NCBI RefSeq assembly: GCF_004353905.1
Contig: NZ_SMOD01000004.1
Span: forward strand, 62,001 to 126,000
Source of the DNA: Paraburkholderia guartelaensis
GTDB taxonomy: Bacteria > Pseudomonadota > Gammaproteobacteria > Burkholderiales > Burkholderiaceae
DNA length: 64,000 bases
Reading direction: 5' to 3'
Below are positions 1 to 9,156 of this stretch, piece by piece (the first letter of the stretch is position 1; each line of letters opens with the position of its first letter). The notes below the pieces were generated by a model. The model was not told the DNA's origin. It made no database searches and saw only the letters and a list, made by a program, of their open reading frames with translations. Position numbers and translations under genes: made by a program.

Positions 1-730
1 CCTCGTCGGGCTCCGGATTGCGGTTGCCAGGCGGCCGGCACTTGATGACGTTCGCGATATAGACGTTCTCGCCACGGGCGAGCGAGAGCGCGCGCAGCAT
101 GTTGTCGAGCAGCTTGCCGGCCTGGCCGACGAAGGGCTCGCCCTGGCGGTCTTCGTTCTCGCCGGGCGCCTCGCCGATCAACATCCAGTCGGCCTCGCGA
201 TCCCCCACGCCGAACACGGTGTTGGTGCGCTTCTCGCATAGACGGCAGCGCGTGCACGAGGCCACGCGTTCGGCGAGCGCGTCCCAGTCGAGCGTCGCGA
301 CATCGTTGCGCGGTGCGCCGCCAGCCTCGGCCGGCTCGGCATCGTGTGGCGGCACCGGCTGAGCCACCGAGTCGAACCACGCGAAATCTTCGTCGGTGAG
401 GGGCGGCGGTTCGTCGGATGAATGCGAAGCGGGCTTCGACGGCGAAGCGGCACGCGCGACGGGCTGCGGCGGTTGCGAGTGCTCCGCGGCTGCCGGTTGT
501 GCTTCATGTGGCTGCGGCGCAGCGACCGGACGCGTCGATTGCACGACCGCGACCACCGACACCACCGGCGCTTCGGCTTCGGCTTCGGCTTCGGCGAGCG
601 TCACCGCGGACGACGGCGCAACGGCCTCATCTTCGCGAGCCGCTTCGAGCGGCGCTGCGCCTCGCGCGGCTTTGCGCACCCAGCGCGGTGCGAGCCCAAG
701 CTCCTCCAGCGCGATCTCATCGAGCGACAT
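1..730 (-). CDS. type-4 (Fe-S) uracil-DNA glycosylase, partial at 3' end
   Basis: Removes uracil from DNA to start base-excision repair. The frame opens at the ATG at 730 and runs off the left edge, so about 243 residues are visible and the C-terminus is missing. After a low-complexity, Ala/Glu/Pro-rich N-terminal extension of about 140 residues come the family hallmarks: a CxxC pair ([10 protein letters not shown]) that should ligate the Fe-S cluster, the catalytic region [20 protein letters not shown], and [14 protein letters not shown], whose Cys fits a further cluster ligand. These features assign it to the family-4/UDGa group rather than the Ung family. The long extension replaces the short N-terminus of classical members, as is common in Burkholderia-type homologues that carry a phage polymerase-like label. 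The start overlaps the end of rimI by 14 bp, so the two are probably co-transcribed. Confidence 0.92.
   Translation of the reverse strand, partial: MSLDEIALEELGLAPRWVRKAARGAAPLEAAREDEAVAPSSAVTLAEAEAEAEAPVVSVVAVVQSTRPVAAPQPHEAQPAAAEHSQPPQPVARAASPSKPASHSSDEPPPLTDEDFAWFDSVAQPVPPHDAEPAEAGGAPRNDVATLDWDALAERVASCTRCRLCEKRTNTVFGVGDREADWMLIGEAPGENEDRQGEPFVGQAGKLLDNMLRALSLARGENVYIANVIKCRPPGNRNPEPDE
570..593. repeat. hexanucleotide tandem repeat (GCTTCG)x4
   Basis: Four perfect copies of GCTTCG lie inside the N-terminal extension of the uracil-DNA glycosylase, where on the minus strand they encode an alternating Glu-Ala run. The unit is a multiple of three, so gain or loss of units would keep the frame. 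Confidence 0.85.
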
Positions 731-1211
731 CCGCGCCCTCCCCTGCAAAAGAAAAACGCATCACGAGTGCGTCCTCGCGGCTGTGATGCCGGGCCGGATA
801 GTAGTTCTTGCGACGGCCGATCGTGACGAAGCCGAACTGTTCGTAGAGCCGGATTGCCCGGTGATTCGAAGGCCGAACTTCGAGCAGCAAGCCTTCGAGA
901 CCCTGCGTGCGCGCAATACGCACCGCCTCGCGCAGCATGGCGAGCCCCGCGCCCGCCCCCTGCGCCTGAGGCGCGACACACAGATTCAGCAGATGCATCT
1001 CGTCGACCACGGGCATCAGCACGCAATAGCCGATCAGCGTGCCGGTGACGTGGCGCATGCACAGCCCGTAGTAGCCGTTGCGCAGCGAGTCCTCGAAGTT
1101 GCCGCGCGACCACGGAAACTCATAAGCGGAACGCTCGACGATTGCGACTTCGTCCAGGTCGCTTTCGGTCATCGGCGACAGGTAGCGGTCGGTCATGAGC
1201 ACGCCGCTCAT
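717..1211 (-). CDS. rimI: ribosomal protein S18-alanine N-acetyltransferase RimI
   Basis: A 164-residue GNAT-fold enzyme expected to acetylate the N-terminal alanine of ribosomal protein S18. Visible features are the N-terminal beta1-alpha1 ([20 protein letters not shown]), the acetyl-CoA pyrophosphate loop QAQGAGAG near residues 83-90, and the conserved [18 protein letters not shown] segment of motif B typical of RimI. The ATG at 1211 overlaps the tsaB stop codon as ATGA; a second ATG five codons in (1196) is possible. The order tsaB-rimI-UDG is a familiar betaproteobacterial arrangement and indicates translational coupling. Confidence 0.9.
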   Translation of the reverse strand: MSGVLMTDRYLSPMTESDLDEVAIVERSAYEFPWSRGNFEDSLRNGYYGLCMRHVTGTLIGYCVLMPVVDEMHLLNLCVAPQAQGAGAGLAMLREAVRIARTQGLEGLLLEVRPSNHRAIRLYEQFGFVTIGRRKNYYPARHHSREDALVMRFSFAGEGADVAR

Positions 1212-2017
1212 TGCGCGCCCTCTCCGCCTGCGCCACCGTGAGCGGCGGCCTTCGCGGCCAGGCGCTCGGCCGTGGTCTGCGCGACCTTGTTGCGCACGTA
1301 TTCGGGCGCGGCCTGGTCGGCGGGTTGGGTGCGGCCCGCGCGGTACGCGCGCAACGCCGCGTGCGCCAGCGGCAGCGCATGTGGGAGCGCCTCGGCGTCG
1401 ATCGTGCGCGCGGTGGCGGCGGCCGTCAGGCGCGCGCCAAACGCGGCGGCGGCGTTGCCCGCCAGCGTGAACGGTGTATCGGGCGCGGCGATATGCTCGG
1501 GCGAATCGAGCGATGCGGCCTGCAGCGTGCGCCAGTCGCCGGCTGCGGCATCCCACTCGTAGTCGGCCCAGTAGGCTTCGTCCATGCGCGCGTCGAGCGC
1601 GGCCAGCACGCGGGTCGCGGCGGGATCGCGCAGCCGCGCGCTCTCGGCGCACACGAGCAGCGTGCCGACCGGCACCACCGGGATATCGAGGCCGAACGCG
1701 AGGCCCTGGGCCACGCCCGTCGCCGTGCGCAGCCCCGTGAAGGAGCCCGGGCCCGCGCCGAATGCAATCGCGTCGCAGTCGGCGAGCGTGAGGCCGGCTT
1801 CGTCGAACAATTCGCCAATGGCGGGCAGCAGCCGCGTGCTGGAGACGGCGCCCGTGGCTTCGTGGCGAACCCAGACGCTGACTTCGGAGCGCGATGCGGG
1901 GGTGGTCTCGCCGCCAGTGGAGGGAGAACGATCTGCGCCGCCAGGGGCGACGCAAAGCAGCGCGACCGAGCAATATTCGGTCGAAGTATCGAGGGCAAGC
2001 AGCACGGTTTCGGTCAT
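1208..2017 (-). CDS. tsaB: tRNA threonylcarbamoyladenosine biosynthesis protein TsaB
   Basis: 269 residues. TsaB (YeaZ) is the partner that dimerises with TsaD to complete the t6A37 modification of ANN-decoding tRNAs. The start LLALDTSTEYCSVAL and the later FGAGPGSFTGLRTATGVAQG motif are the ASKHA-fold signatures of the family. The ATG at 2017 is chosen because the recognisable fold begins three residues later. There is no Shine-Dalgarno sequence before it, and a -10-like TACAAT (2025-2030) lies just upstream, so the message may be leaderless. First gene of the tsaB-rimI-UDG unit, with 4-bp overlap to rimI. Confidence 0.93.
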   Translation of the reverse strand: MTETVLLALDTSTEYCSVALLCVAPGGADRSPSTGGETTPASRSEVSVWVRHEATGAVSSTRLLPAIGELFDEAGLTLADCDAIAFGAGPGSFTGLRTATGVAQGLAFGLDIPVVPVGTLLVCAESARLRDPAATRVLAALDARMDEAYWADYEWDAAAGDWRTLQAASLDSPEHIAAPDTPFTLAGNAAAAFGARLTAAATARTIDAEALPHALPLAHAALRAYRAGRTQPADQAAPEYVRNKVAQTTAERLAAKAAAHGGAGGEGAQ

Positions 2018-2206
2018 GAGCGCTATTGTAATGCCCCGCCCCTCCCGCGGGCCCACGGCTCTCGCCAACTGGCGGATGCGCGGGCTTCATGGCCGCTTTG
2101 GGCTCATCCGTGCCCGGCGCAAATGGAGGAATCGCTCCAGCTTTTCCGCGGTTTGCGCTGCTACCATCGGCGCGCTGACCTGAACCACTATGCGGAGGAA
2201 ACAACG

Positions 2207-2482
2207 ATGAGCGACGTGAACACCCAGTTCGCCCAAGCCCAGCAAGACGTGCAGCAGCTGCCGGAGCGTCCCGGCAATCTGACGCTGCTGCGCCTCTATG
2301 CACTCTTCAAGCAGGCCACCGAAGGCGACGTGCACGGCGACAAGCCCGGCTTCACCGATATCGTCGGCAAGTACAAGTACAAGTACGAAGCGTGGGCCGC
2401 GCTGCAAGGCACCACGCAGGAAACGGCGAGGCAGCAATACGTCGAACTCGTCGAATCGCTCAAGAGCGGCGCCACGAGCTGA
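2207..2482 (+). CDS. acyl-CoA-binding protein
   Basis: A 91-residue protein of the eukaryote-like ACBP family, which binds medium- and long-chain acyl-CoA in the cytosol. The whole length is one ACBP domain: QLPERPGNLTLLRLYALFKQ forms helices 1-2, GDVHGDKPGF is the ligand-loop signature, and KYKYEAW with a conserved Lys/Tyr/Trp set follows. A strong GGAGGAA ribosome-binding site sits 8 bp before the ATG. It is a single gene between the divergent tsaB unit and the helicase leader. The bacterial role is not well defined; buffering of acyl-CoA pools is the usual inference. Confidence 0.93.
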   Translation: MSDVNTQFAQAQQDVQQLPERPGNLTLLRLYALFKQATEGDVHGDKPGFTDIVGKYKYKYEAWAALQGTTQETARQQYVELVESLKSGATS

Positions 2483-2894
2483 ACCCGCGCAACTGACAAG
2501 GCGCGCGTGACGCGTTGAGGCGCCCCGCCCACTGCGTCACCCTGCCGCACCCGTGCCCTCGCGGTGCGTCGCTCTGGCGCGCCGCAACAAAACGAGATAT
2601 ACTGCGTGCTGCGTTGCGCTCCGGTCGCTCGTTCGATCAGCACAACGCCACGTAGCGTTAAGCTCCAATCCAGTTTAGAACCTGTCCCCCCCTGCCATGG
2701 CCCTGTTTTTCGGGCCGTCAATATCAGGCTGGCGGCTGGCCAATCCCGGCCTGAGCCGCACCCAAAACAGCTTCTAACGAAAAATCCGCCATTGTGGGCG
2801 GATTGCCCCCGTTTTTCGATTTGTTCGCAAAATCCGACTACTTGGGTATGCCGATTGGCGCCGACGTTCTATTTCCTGTGTAACAAGGATTTTC
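2483..2894 (+). other. 412-bp gene-free region: structured leader of the DEAD-box helicase
   Basis: No convincing coding frame. A -10-like TATACT at 2598-2603 with a poor -35 (TGGCGC, 17 bp upstream) could start an mRNA with about 285 nt of leader. The leader contains three clear inverted repeats: GGCCC/GGGCC (2699-2703 and 2712-2716), GGCTGGCC with GGCCTGAGCC (2734-2757), and the 8-bp perfect stem AATCCGCC/GGCGGATT (2783-2790 and 2797-2804). The last is followed some bases later by a five-T run, so it could instead be a weak terminator for the acyl-CoA-binding protein gene. Confidence 0.5.
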
Positions 2895-4610
2895 ATGACT
2901 TCGAGCAATACCCAAAGCCCCCTGGACGCAATCGCCGATCAGGCCCTCGGTCATTCCGCCGCCGCCGACGCTTCCGTTGAAGCCCCCGCGCAGGCCGGCG
3001 ATGCTACCGACGGTGCGGCGTTCGCGGCACTCGGTCTGTCGCCGGAGATCGTCTCCGCGCTGATCGCAGCGGGCTACAAGGCTCCGACGCCGGTGCAGGA
3101 ACGCGCCATTCCTGTCGCCATCGCCGGCCGTGACCTGCTGGTCTCGAGCCCGACCGGTTCGGGCAAAACCGCAGCGTTCATGCTGCCCGCCATCGAGCGC
3201 TTCGCGCAGCTCCAGAAGGCCCAGGCCGCGCAGCCGCGCGAGCCGCGCCCGCAAGGCGCAAACGGCCAGCAAGCTGATCGCCGCCAACGCCGTCCGCAAC
3301 CCGTGGCACGCCCCGGTCTCCTCGTCCTCACGCCTACGCGTGAACTCGCGATGCAGGTGACCACGGCTGCTTCGACGTACGGCAAGCACCTGCGCCGCCT
3401 GCGCACGGTCAGCATTCTCGGCGGCGTGGCTTACGGCCAGCAGCTGATGCTGCTCGCGAAGAACCCCGAGATTCTCGTGGCGACCCCGGGCCGTCTGCTC
3501 GATCACCTCGAGCGCGGCCGCATCGACCTGTCCGAACTCAAGATGCTCGTGCTCGACGAAGCCGACCGCATGCTCGACATGGGCTTCATCGACGACATCG
3601 ACACGATCGTCGCCGCCACGCCCGAAACGCGTCAGACGATGCTGTTCTCGGCCACGCTCGACGGCAAGATCGCTTCGATCACTGGCCGCCTGCTGAAGGA
3701 CCCGGAGCGTATCGAGATCGTGCGCAAGGTCGAAGCGAACTCGAACATCGCGCAGACCGTGCACTACGTCGACGACCGCGATCACAAGGATCGTCTGCTC
3801 GACCACCTGCTGCGTGACGAAAGCCTCGACCAGGCCGTCGTGTTCACGGCCACCAAGATGGACGCCGACCAGCTCGCCGGCAAGCTCGCCGACGCCGGCT
3901 TCGAAAGCGCCGCGCTGCACGGCGACCTGCCGCAAGGCGCGCGTAACCGCACGATCCGTGCGCTGCGCGAGCGTCGTGTGCGCGTGCTCGTCGCGACGGA
4001 CGTCGCGGCACGCGGTATCGACATCCCCGGCATCACGCACGTGTTCAACTACGACCTGCCGAAGTTCGCTGAAGACTACGTGCACCGTATCGGCCGTACC
4101 GGCCGTGCAGGCCGCTCGGGCACGGCAGTGAGCCTCGTGCATCACGCCGAACAAGGCGCGCTCAAGCGTATCGAGCGCTTCGTGCGCTCGCCGCTGCCGG
4201 TGAACGTCGTGGAAGGCTTCGAGCCGCGCAAGGCGCCGCCGGCCAACCGTGGCTTTGGCGGCCGCGGCCGTCCGGGTGGCGGCAATGGCGGTGGCCGTCG
4301 CTTCGGCAACGGTAACGGCAAGCCCGGTGGCTACGGCGCCCGTGGCGGCAACGGCGGCAACGGCGGCGATCGCAACGGCAACAGCTGGGGCAACAAGCCG
4401 GAAGGCTCGCGCGGCGGCTACGGTGCCCGCGAAGGCGGCTACAACTCGGGTTCGCGTGAAGGCGGCTTCGGCGGCGGCAACCGCGGCGGCGAAGGCAACC
4501 GCGGCGGCTACGGCCAGCAACGCGAAGGCTACGGCCGCTCGCGCGAAGGCGGTGGCGGTTACGGCGCGCGCCGTAACGACGGCCCGCGTGGCGCACGTCG
4601 CGACAGCTAA
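2895..4610 (+). CDS. rhlE: RhlE-type DEAD-box ATP-dependent RNA helicase
   Basis: 571 residues. Unwinds or remodels RNA at the expense of ATP, usually in ribosome assembly, RNA decay or cold adaptation. Motifs in order: Q motif (residues 43-68, GYKAPTPVQ), Walker A SPTGSGKT (85-92), PTREL (147-151), TPGR (197-200), DEAD (221-224), SAT (252-254), and HRIGRTGR (397-404). An acidic/Ala-rich N-terminal tail and an insertion of about 30 Gln/Arg/Pro residues (about 110-138) precede motif Ia. From about residue 450 the protein ends in a long Gly/Arg/Asn-rich tail with many RGG-like units, expected to be a disordered RNA-binding arm. Preceded by a long leader and followed by a strong terminator, so it is probably monocistronic. 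Confidence 0.95.
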   Translation: MTSSNTQSPLDAIADQALGHSAAADASVEAPAQAGDATDGAAFAALGLSPEIVSALIAAGYKAPTPVQERAIPVAIAGRDLLVSSPTGSGKTAAFMLPAIERFAQLQKAQAAQPREPRPQGANGQQADRRQRRPQPVARPGLLVLTPTRELAMQVTTAASTYGKHLRRLRTVSILGGVAYGQQLMLLAKNPEILVATPGRLLDHLERGRIDLSELKMLVLDEADRMLDMGFIDDIDTIVAATPETRQTMLFSATLDGKIASITGRLLKDPERIEIVRKVEANSNIAQTVHYVDDRDHKDRLLDHLLRDESLDQAVVFTATKMDADQLAGKLADAGFESAALHGDLPQGARNRTIRALRERRVRVLVATDVAARGIDIPGITHVFNYDLPKFAEDYVHRIGRTGRAGRSGTAVSLVHHAEQGALKRIERFVRSPLPVNVVEGFEPRKAPPANRGFGGRGRPGGGNGGGRRFGNGNGKPGGYGARGGNGGNGGDRNGNSWGNKPEGSRGGYGAREGGYNSGSREGGFGGGNRGGEGNRGGYGQQREGYGRSREGGGGYGARRNDGPRGARRDS

Positions 4611-4674
4611 ATACGTTCAAAACGGCGCGCGGCGCGGCTTTCGAGCCGCCCCGCCGCTGCAGCGAAATACCCAG

Positions 4675-4703
4675 GACCGGTGCTCAGGCACCGGTCTTTT
4701 TTT
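4675..4703 (+). terminator. Rho-independent terminator after the helicase gene
   Basis: Perfect 9-bp stem GACCGGTGC/GCACCGGTC with a TCAG loop, followed directly by seven T residues. Confidence 0.95.
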
Positions 4704-4835
4704 ATCTCCGCGCAGATTTCACAATACGAAAAATTTTTTTGCTTCGTAAAAAATCGTGCTGCGTGGCACAAAGGGACCAATTGCAAGATGGAAAATAGCG
4801 TTTCACATCTCAAAACAAATTGCATAACACATTGA

Positions 4836-4851
4836 TTTTATTTAAATAAAA
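4836..4851. promoter_or_regulatory. 16-bp AT-only palindrome upstream of aceA
   Basis: TTTTATTTAAATAAAA is a perfect inverted repeat. It may be an operator, a bent-DNA or nucleoid-protein site, or simply part of the AT tract. No regulator can be named from sequence alone. Confidence 0.45.
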
Positions 4852-4903
4852 AACCTGGAAAAAGCCCATTGCTCGCCTGTTGCCGGTCGATCGATTTGCC
4901 TAG

Positions 4904-4919
4904 ACTCTTATATAAGAGT
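4904..4919. promoter_or_regulatory. 16-bp palindromic candidate operator upstream of aceA
   Basis: ACTCTTATATAAGAGT is a perfect palindrome about 112 bp before the aceA start codon and overlapping TATATA-like -10 sequence. Its length and symmetry suit a dimeric winged-helix regulator such as a GntR-family protein. That identification is inference; the repressor is not in this window unless it is the LysR protein at 7247-8149, whose usual T-N11-A sites look different. Confidence 0.6.
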
Positions 4920-5031
4920 TCGCGAAACGAAACGCTCAAACGCAAAACCCGGCGCTTTCGTTTCGAGACATCCATCGGTTCAGCGGTTTCGTTTCAGCGA
5001 TCCACTTATCAGGCAAACGAAGGAGCACACC

Positions 5032-6339
<1,308 letters not shown>

Positions 6340-6620
6340 GACCACCGGCAGCAACGGCGGCGCGAGCCGTCGCGCTCGAACAGGCAGCCGGCACGCGTAC
6401 CTTGGCGGGGCGCGCCGGCCGCCTGCCGGCGCGGCACGAGCGCATGCCGCAGGACGTTCAGGGAGGAAGCGGTAGAGGACACAGGCCGCGCGTGCTGGAC
6501 AGAATCCGGCCCGTGGCTCGCCCAGCCAACGCACCGGGCGGGCATGGCCTTGTGCTTCATCGCAAATCCGCAGGAAAGCGCCCGCCTCGATCGCCGCGTG
6601 TCACCCTGGCGCGCGAGGGG
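6340..6620. other. gap between aceA and the universal stress gene
   Basis: 281 bp between convergent genes. I see no coding frame with support and no clear terminator hairpin. Confidence 0.4.
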
Positions 6621-7055
6621 CTAGCGATACACGATCACCGGAATTTTCGTATGGGTAAGCACGCGCTGCGTCTCGCTGCCGATCAGCAGGCTGCCGAGCC
6701 CGCGACGCCCGTGCGAGGCCATGAAGATGACATCGCAGCCGCCCGACTCGGCGGCTTCGATGATGCCGAGATACGGCGATGGATGCACGCTCGTCCGGCT
6801 GTCGCAGACCACGCCAGCGCTGCGCGCCGCCGCCTCGATTTCGTCCAGATGCACTCGCGCCTCTCGCTCACTGCGCGTCTGGAAGTCGCCGGGCGGCTCG
6901 ATCACCACATCGGCGTAAGGCGAGTACGGATATTGCGGCAGGCATGCGTAGGCCGTGACGCGCGCGCCCACTGTGCGCGCGAGATCGATCGCGCCGTTGA
7001 TCGCTTTCTTCGACAGTTCCGAGCCGTCCGTCGGAACGAGGATGTGCTTGAACAT
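6621..7055 (-). CDS. universal stress protein, UspA family
   Basis: 144 residues, a single Usp domain. The N-terminal strand HILVPTDGSELSKKA and the C-terminal ATP-binding signature GRRGLGSLLIGSETQRVL (G-x2-G-x9-G-S/T type) are both present, so it belongs to the nucleotide-binding subgroup. A hydrophilic insertion (YPYSPYADVVIEPP) follows the second strand, as in many Burkholderia homologues. The gene is transcribed convergently with aceA. A role in stationary-phase or starvation stress is inferred from the family. Confidence 0.92.
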   Translation of the reverse strand: MFKHILVPTDGSELSKKAINGAIDLARTVGARVTAYACLPQYPYSPYADVVIEPPGDFQTRSEREARVHLDEIEAAARSAGVVCDSRTSVHPSPYLGIIEAAESGGCDVIFMASHGRRGLGSLLIGSETQRVLTHTKIPVIVYR

Positions 7056-7246
7056 GGCGCCCTCCGTGGTCTATCGGATTACGGGCAAGGCTAGGATCAA
7101 AGTCAAGGTTCGAAACGCGGGGCAAAGACTCAGCAGGCGTCTCGCGCGGGCGAGCGCCTGGGCCCTCAGGTCGATTGTAGTGCGCGATAAATCGCTGCAA
7201 GCCATGCGTGCGGGTCATCCCGGATATCGGAAACACGCACTGCGCC

Positions 7247-8149
7247 CTATCCCCAGTAACCGGGTTGACCGTAGGTATGCTTGAGATAGTCGAGAAAGAG
7301 GCGCACGCGCAGCGGCAAATGGCGGCGCTGCGGAAACACGGCGTGAATGCCGATGGGCGGCGCGGCGAAAGCGTCGAGCACGGTCACGAGCCGGCCCGCC
7401 GCGATGTCCTCGCCGACTTCCCACCACGAGCGCCACGCCAGACCGTGGCCCGCGAGACACCACTCATGCAGCACCGCGCCGTCCGAGCACTCCATCGTGC
7501 CCGCTACGCGGATCGACACCAGTTTGCCGTCCTGCTGGAATGCCCAGCCGCGCTGCTGATTCAAACTCGCGCCGAAGGCGAGGCAGTTATGGCGCGCGAG
7601 GTCGGCGGGCGTTTCGGGCTCGCCGCGGCGCGACAGATACGCGGGCGCAGCCACGCACACGCGCCGGTTTTCACCGAGCTTGAGCGACACGAGGGACGAA
7701 TCGGGCAATTCGCCCAGGCGCACGGCGCAGTCGAAGCCTTCGTTGACGAGATCGACGAGCCGATCCGAAAGATCGAGCGCGATGCTCACGTCCGGATGCG
7801 CGACCGTGAAATCGGGCACGAGCGGCGCGACATGGCGACGCCCAAAACCTGCCGGAGCGGACACGCGCAGGTGCCCGCTCGCCTTCACGCCGCCCTCCGA
7901 CACACTCGCCTCGGCATTCTGCATGTCGTGAATGATGCGCTGGCAGTCCTCGAGGAACGCCGATCCTTCGAACGTGAGCGTAATGCGCCGCGTGGTGCGC
8001 ACGAGCAGCTTCACGCCGAGGCGCTCTTCGAGCGCATCGATGCGCCGGCCGATGATGGCGGGCGCCACGCCCTCGGCTTGGGCGGCGGCGGAAAGGCTGC
8101 CCTTGGCGGCCACGGTGACGAAGGTCTCGATTTGTTTGAAGCGGTCCAT
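7247..8149 (-). CDS. LysR-family transcriptional regulator
   Basis: 300 residues. The winged helix-turn-helix occupies about residues 1-60 (MDRFKQIETFVTVAAKGSLS, then AIIGRRIDALEERLGVKLLVR), followed by a LysR substrate-binding domain of the CrgA-like type. The ATG at 8149 is chosen because the HTH begins directly there; the frame stays open upstream without family similarity. It is divergent from the haloacid dehalogenase gene across 165 bp, the usual arrangement for a LysR regulator and its target. The effector is unknown. It might also affect aceA/aceB, but nothing in the sequence proves this. Confidence 0.92.
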   Translation of the reverse strand: MDRFKQIETFVTVAAKGSLSAAAQAEGVAPAIIGRRIDALEERLGVKLLVRTTRRITLTFEGSAFLEDCQRIIHDMQNAEASVSEGGVKASGHLRVSAPAGFGRRHVAPLVPDFTVAHPDVSIALDLSDRLVDLVNEGFDCAVRLGELPDSSLVSLKLGENRRVCVAAPAYLSRRGEPETPADLARHNCLAFGASLNQQRGWAFQQDGKLVSIRVAGTMECSDGAVLHEWCLAGHGLAWRSWWEVGEDIAAGRLVTVLDAFAAPPIGIHAVFPQRRHLPLRVRLFLDYLKHTYGQPGYWG

Positions 8150-8314
8150 CGGCTGGCACGGCGCGCACTGGGCGACAGAAACAGTGGAAAAGAGAAGACA
8201 GACCGACAGATTAGGTGGGTAAAAGTAAAAGATCAAGTGATCAATCCCGCCTTTTTCAGTGATACGACTCATGAATACAATCGACCTCGACCTCTGAAGA
8301 TGGAGTGCAAGGCT
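8150..8314. promoter_or_regulatory. divergent promoter region lysR / dehalogenase
   Basis: 165 bp, visibly richer in A/T than its surroundings (8200-8285). A LysR-type protein would be expected to bind here. No unambiguous -35/-10 pair was identified. Confidence 0.4.
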
Positions 8315-9088
8315 ATGTCGGCCACAACGACACCCTCAACGACACGTTTTCCCAAGGCAGTGATCTTCGACGCGTACGGCACGCTTTTCGACGTGCATTC
8401 GGTCGTCGCTGCCGCCGAGCAGATGTTCCCCGGCCAGGGCGAAGCGCTCTCGCAGCTGTGGCGCCTCAAGCAGATCGAGTACACGCAGCTGCGCACGCTC
8501 TCCGACCCGGCCGGCGCACGCTACCGCCCGTTCTGGGACATCACGCTCGACGCCCTGCGTTACGCCGCGCGCCGCCTGAACCTGTCGCTCACGGGCGCGG
8601 GCGAAAAGCGTCTCATGGACGAATACGCGTGCCTGTCGGCTTTCCCCGACGTGCTCCCCGTGCTGCGCCGCCTGCGTGAGCCACGCGAAGACGGCACGCG
8701 CATGGGCCTTGCGATCCTCTCGAACGGCAACCCGCAGATGCTCGACATCGCGGTGAAGAGCGCCGGCATGAGCGGTCTCTTCGACCACGTGCTTTCGATC
8801 GATGCCGTGCGCGCCTACAAGCCGGCCGCCGCCTCATATTCGCTCGGCACGGCCGCCTTCGACGCCGCACCGCGCGAGCTGGTGTTCGTGTCGTCGAACG
8901 GCTGGGACGCTGCGGGCGCCGGCTGGTTCGGCTACACCACGTTCTGGATCAACCGCCAGCGCTTGCCCGCCGAAGAGCTCGGCGTGGCGCCGCATGGCAC
9001 CGGCGGCGGCATGACAGAACTCGCCGCCTTTCTCGAAACCGCTGCTCCCGAGAGGCAAAGCCGCCCTCGCCCCAGCCCGGGCGCGTGA
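8315..9088 (+). CDS. haloacid dehalogenase, type II (HAD superfamily)
   Basis: 257 residues. (S)-2-haloacid dehalogenases hydrolyse 2-haloalkanoic acids through an aspartyl-ester intermediate. The nucleophile motif I is [14 protein letters not shown], motif II is [11 protein letters not shown] (Ser in SNG), the Lys is in RAYKP, and motif IV is [12 protein letters not shown], all matching type II dehalogenases. The ATG at 8315 has GGAG 9 bp upstream; another ATG at 8300 is in frame but lacks that spacing. It lies between a divergent LysR gene and aceB, and its stop is 68 bp before aceB, so co-transcription is possible. Hydrolysis would yield 2-hydroxyacids, including glycolate from haloacetate. 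Confidence 0.92.
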   Translation: MSATTTPSTTRFPKAVIFDAYGTLFDVHSVVAAAEQMFPGQGEALSQLWRLKQIEYTQLRTLSDPAGARYRPFWDITLDALRYAARRLNLSLTGAGEKRLMDEYACLSAFPDVLPVLRRLREPREDGTRMGLAILSNGNPQMLDIAVKSAGMSGLFDHVLSIDAVRAYKPAAASYSLGTAAFDAAPRELVFVSSNGWDAAGAGWFGYTTFWINRQRLPAEELGVAPHGTGGGMTELAAFLETAAPERQSRPRPSPGA

Positions 9089-9156
9089 CGGACGAGCCGC
9101 TCGCCGCAGCCACAACAACCACACATTCACAATCTGACCGACCAAGGAGCAAGAAA

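Larger units (their letters stand above)
4704..5031 (+). other. AT-rich regulatory region upstream of aceA
   Basis: About 330 bp without a gene and strikingly AT-rich against the GC-rich surroundings, with A/T tracts at 4730-4755 and 4831-4860. It carries two 16-bp perfect palindromes (listed separately). A GAAGGAG ribosome-binding site stands just before the aceA ATG. No clean sigma-70 pair was found. Confidence 0.7.

Noticed and set aside
2838..4520. 560-codon frame opposite the DEAD-box helicase gene
   Set aside because: A mirror of the Gly/Arg-rich helicase codons; the composition (Ala/Val/Arg) is an antisense by-product.
7208..8314. Long plus-strand frame running into the dehalogenase gene
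   Set aside because: The part upstream of 8315 is antisense to the LysR gene and lacks protein-like composition.
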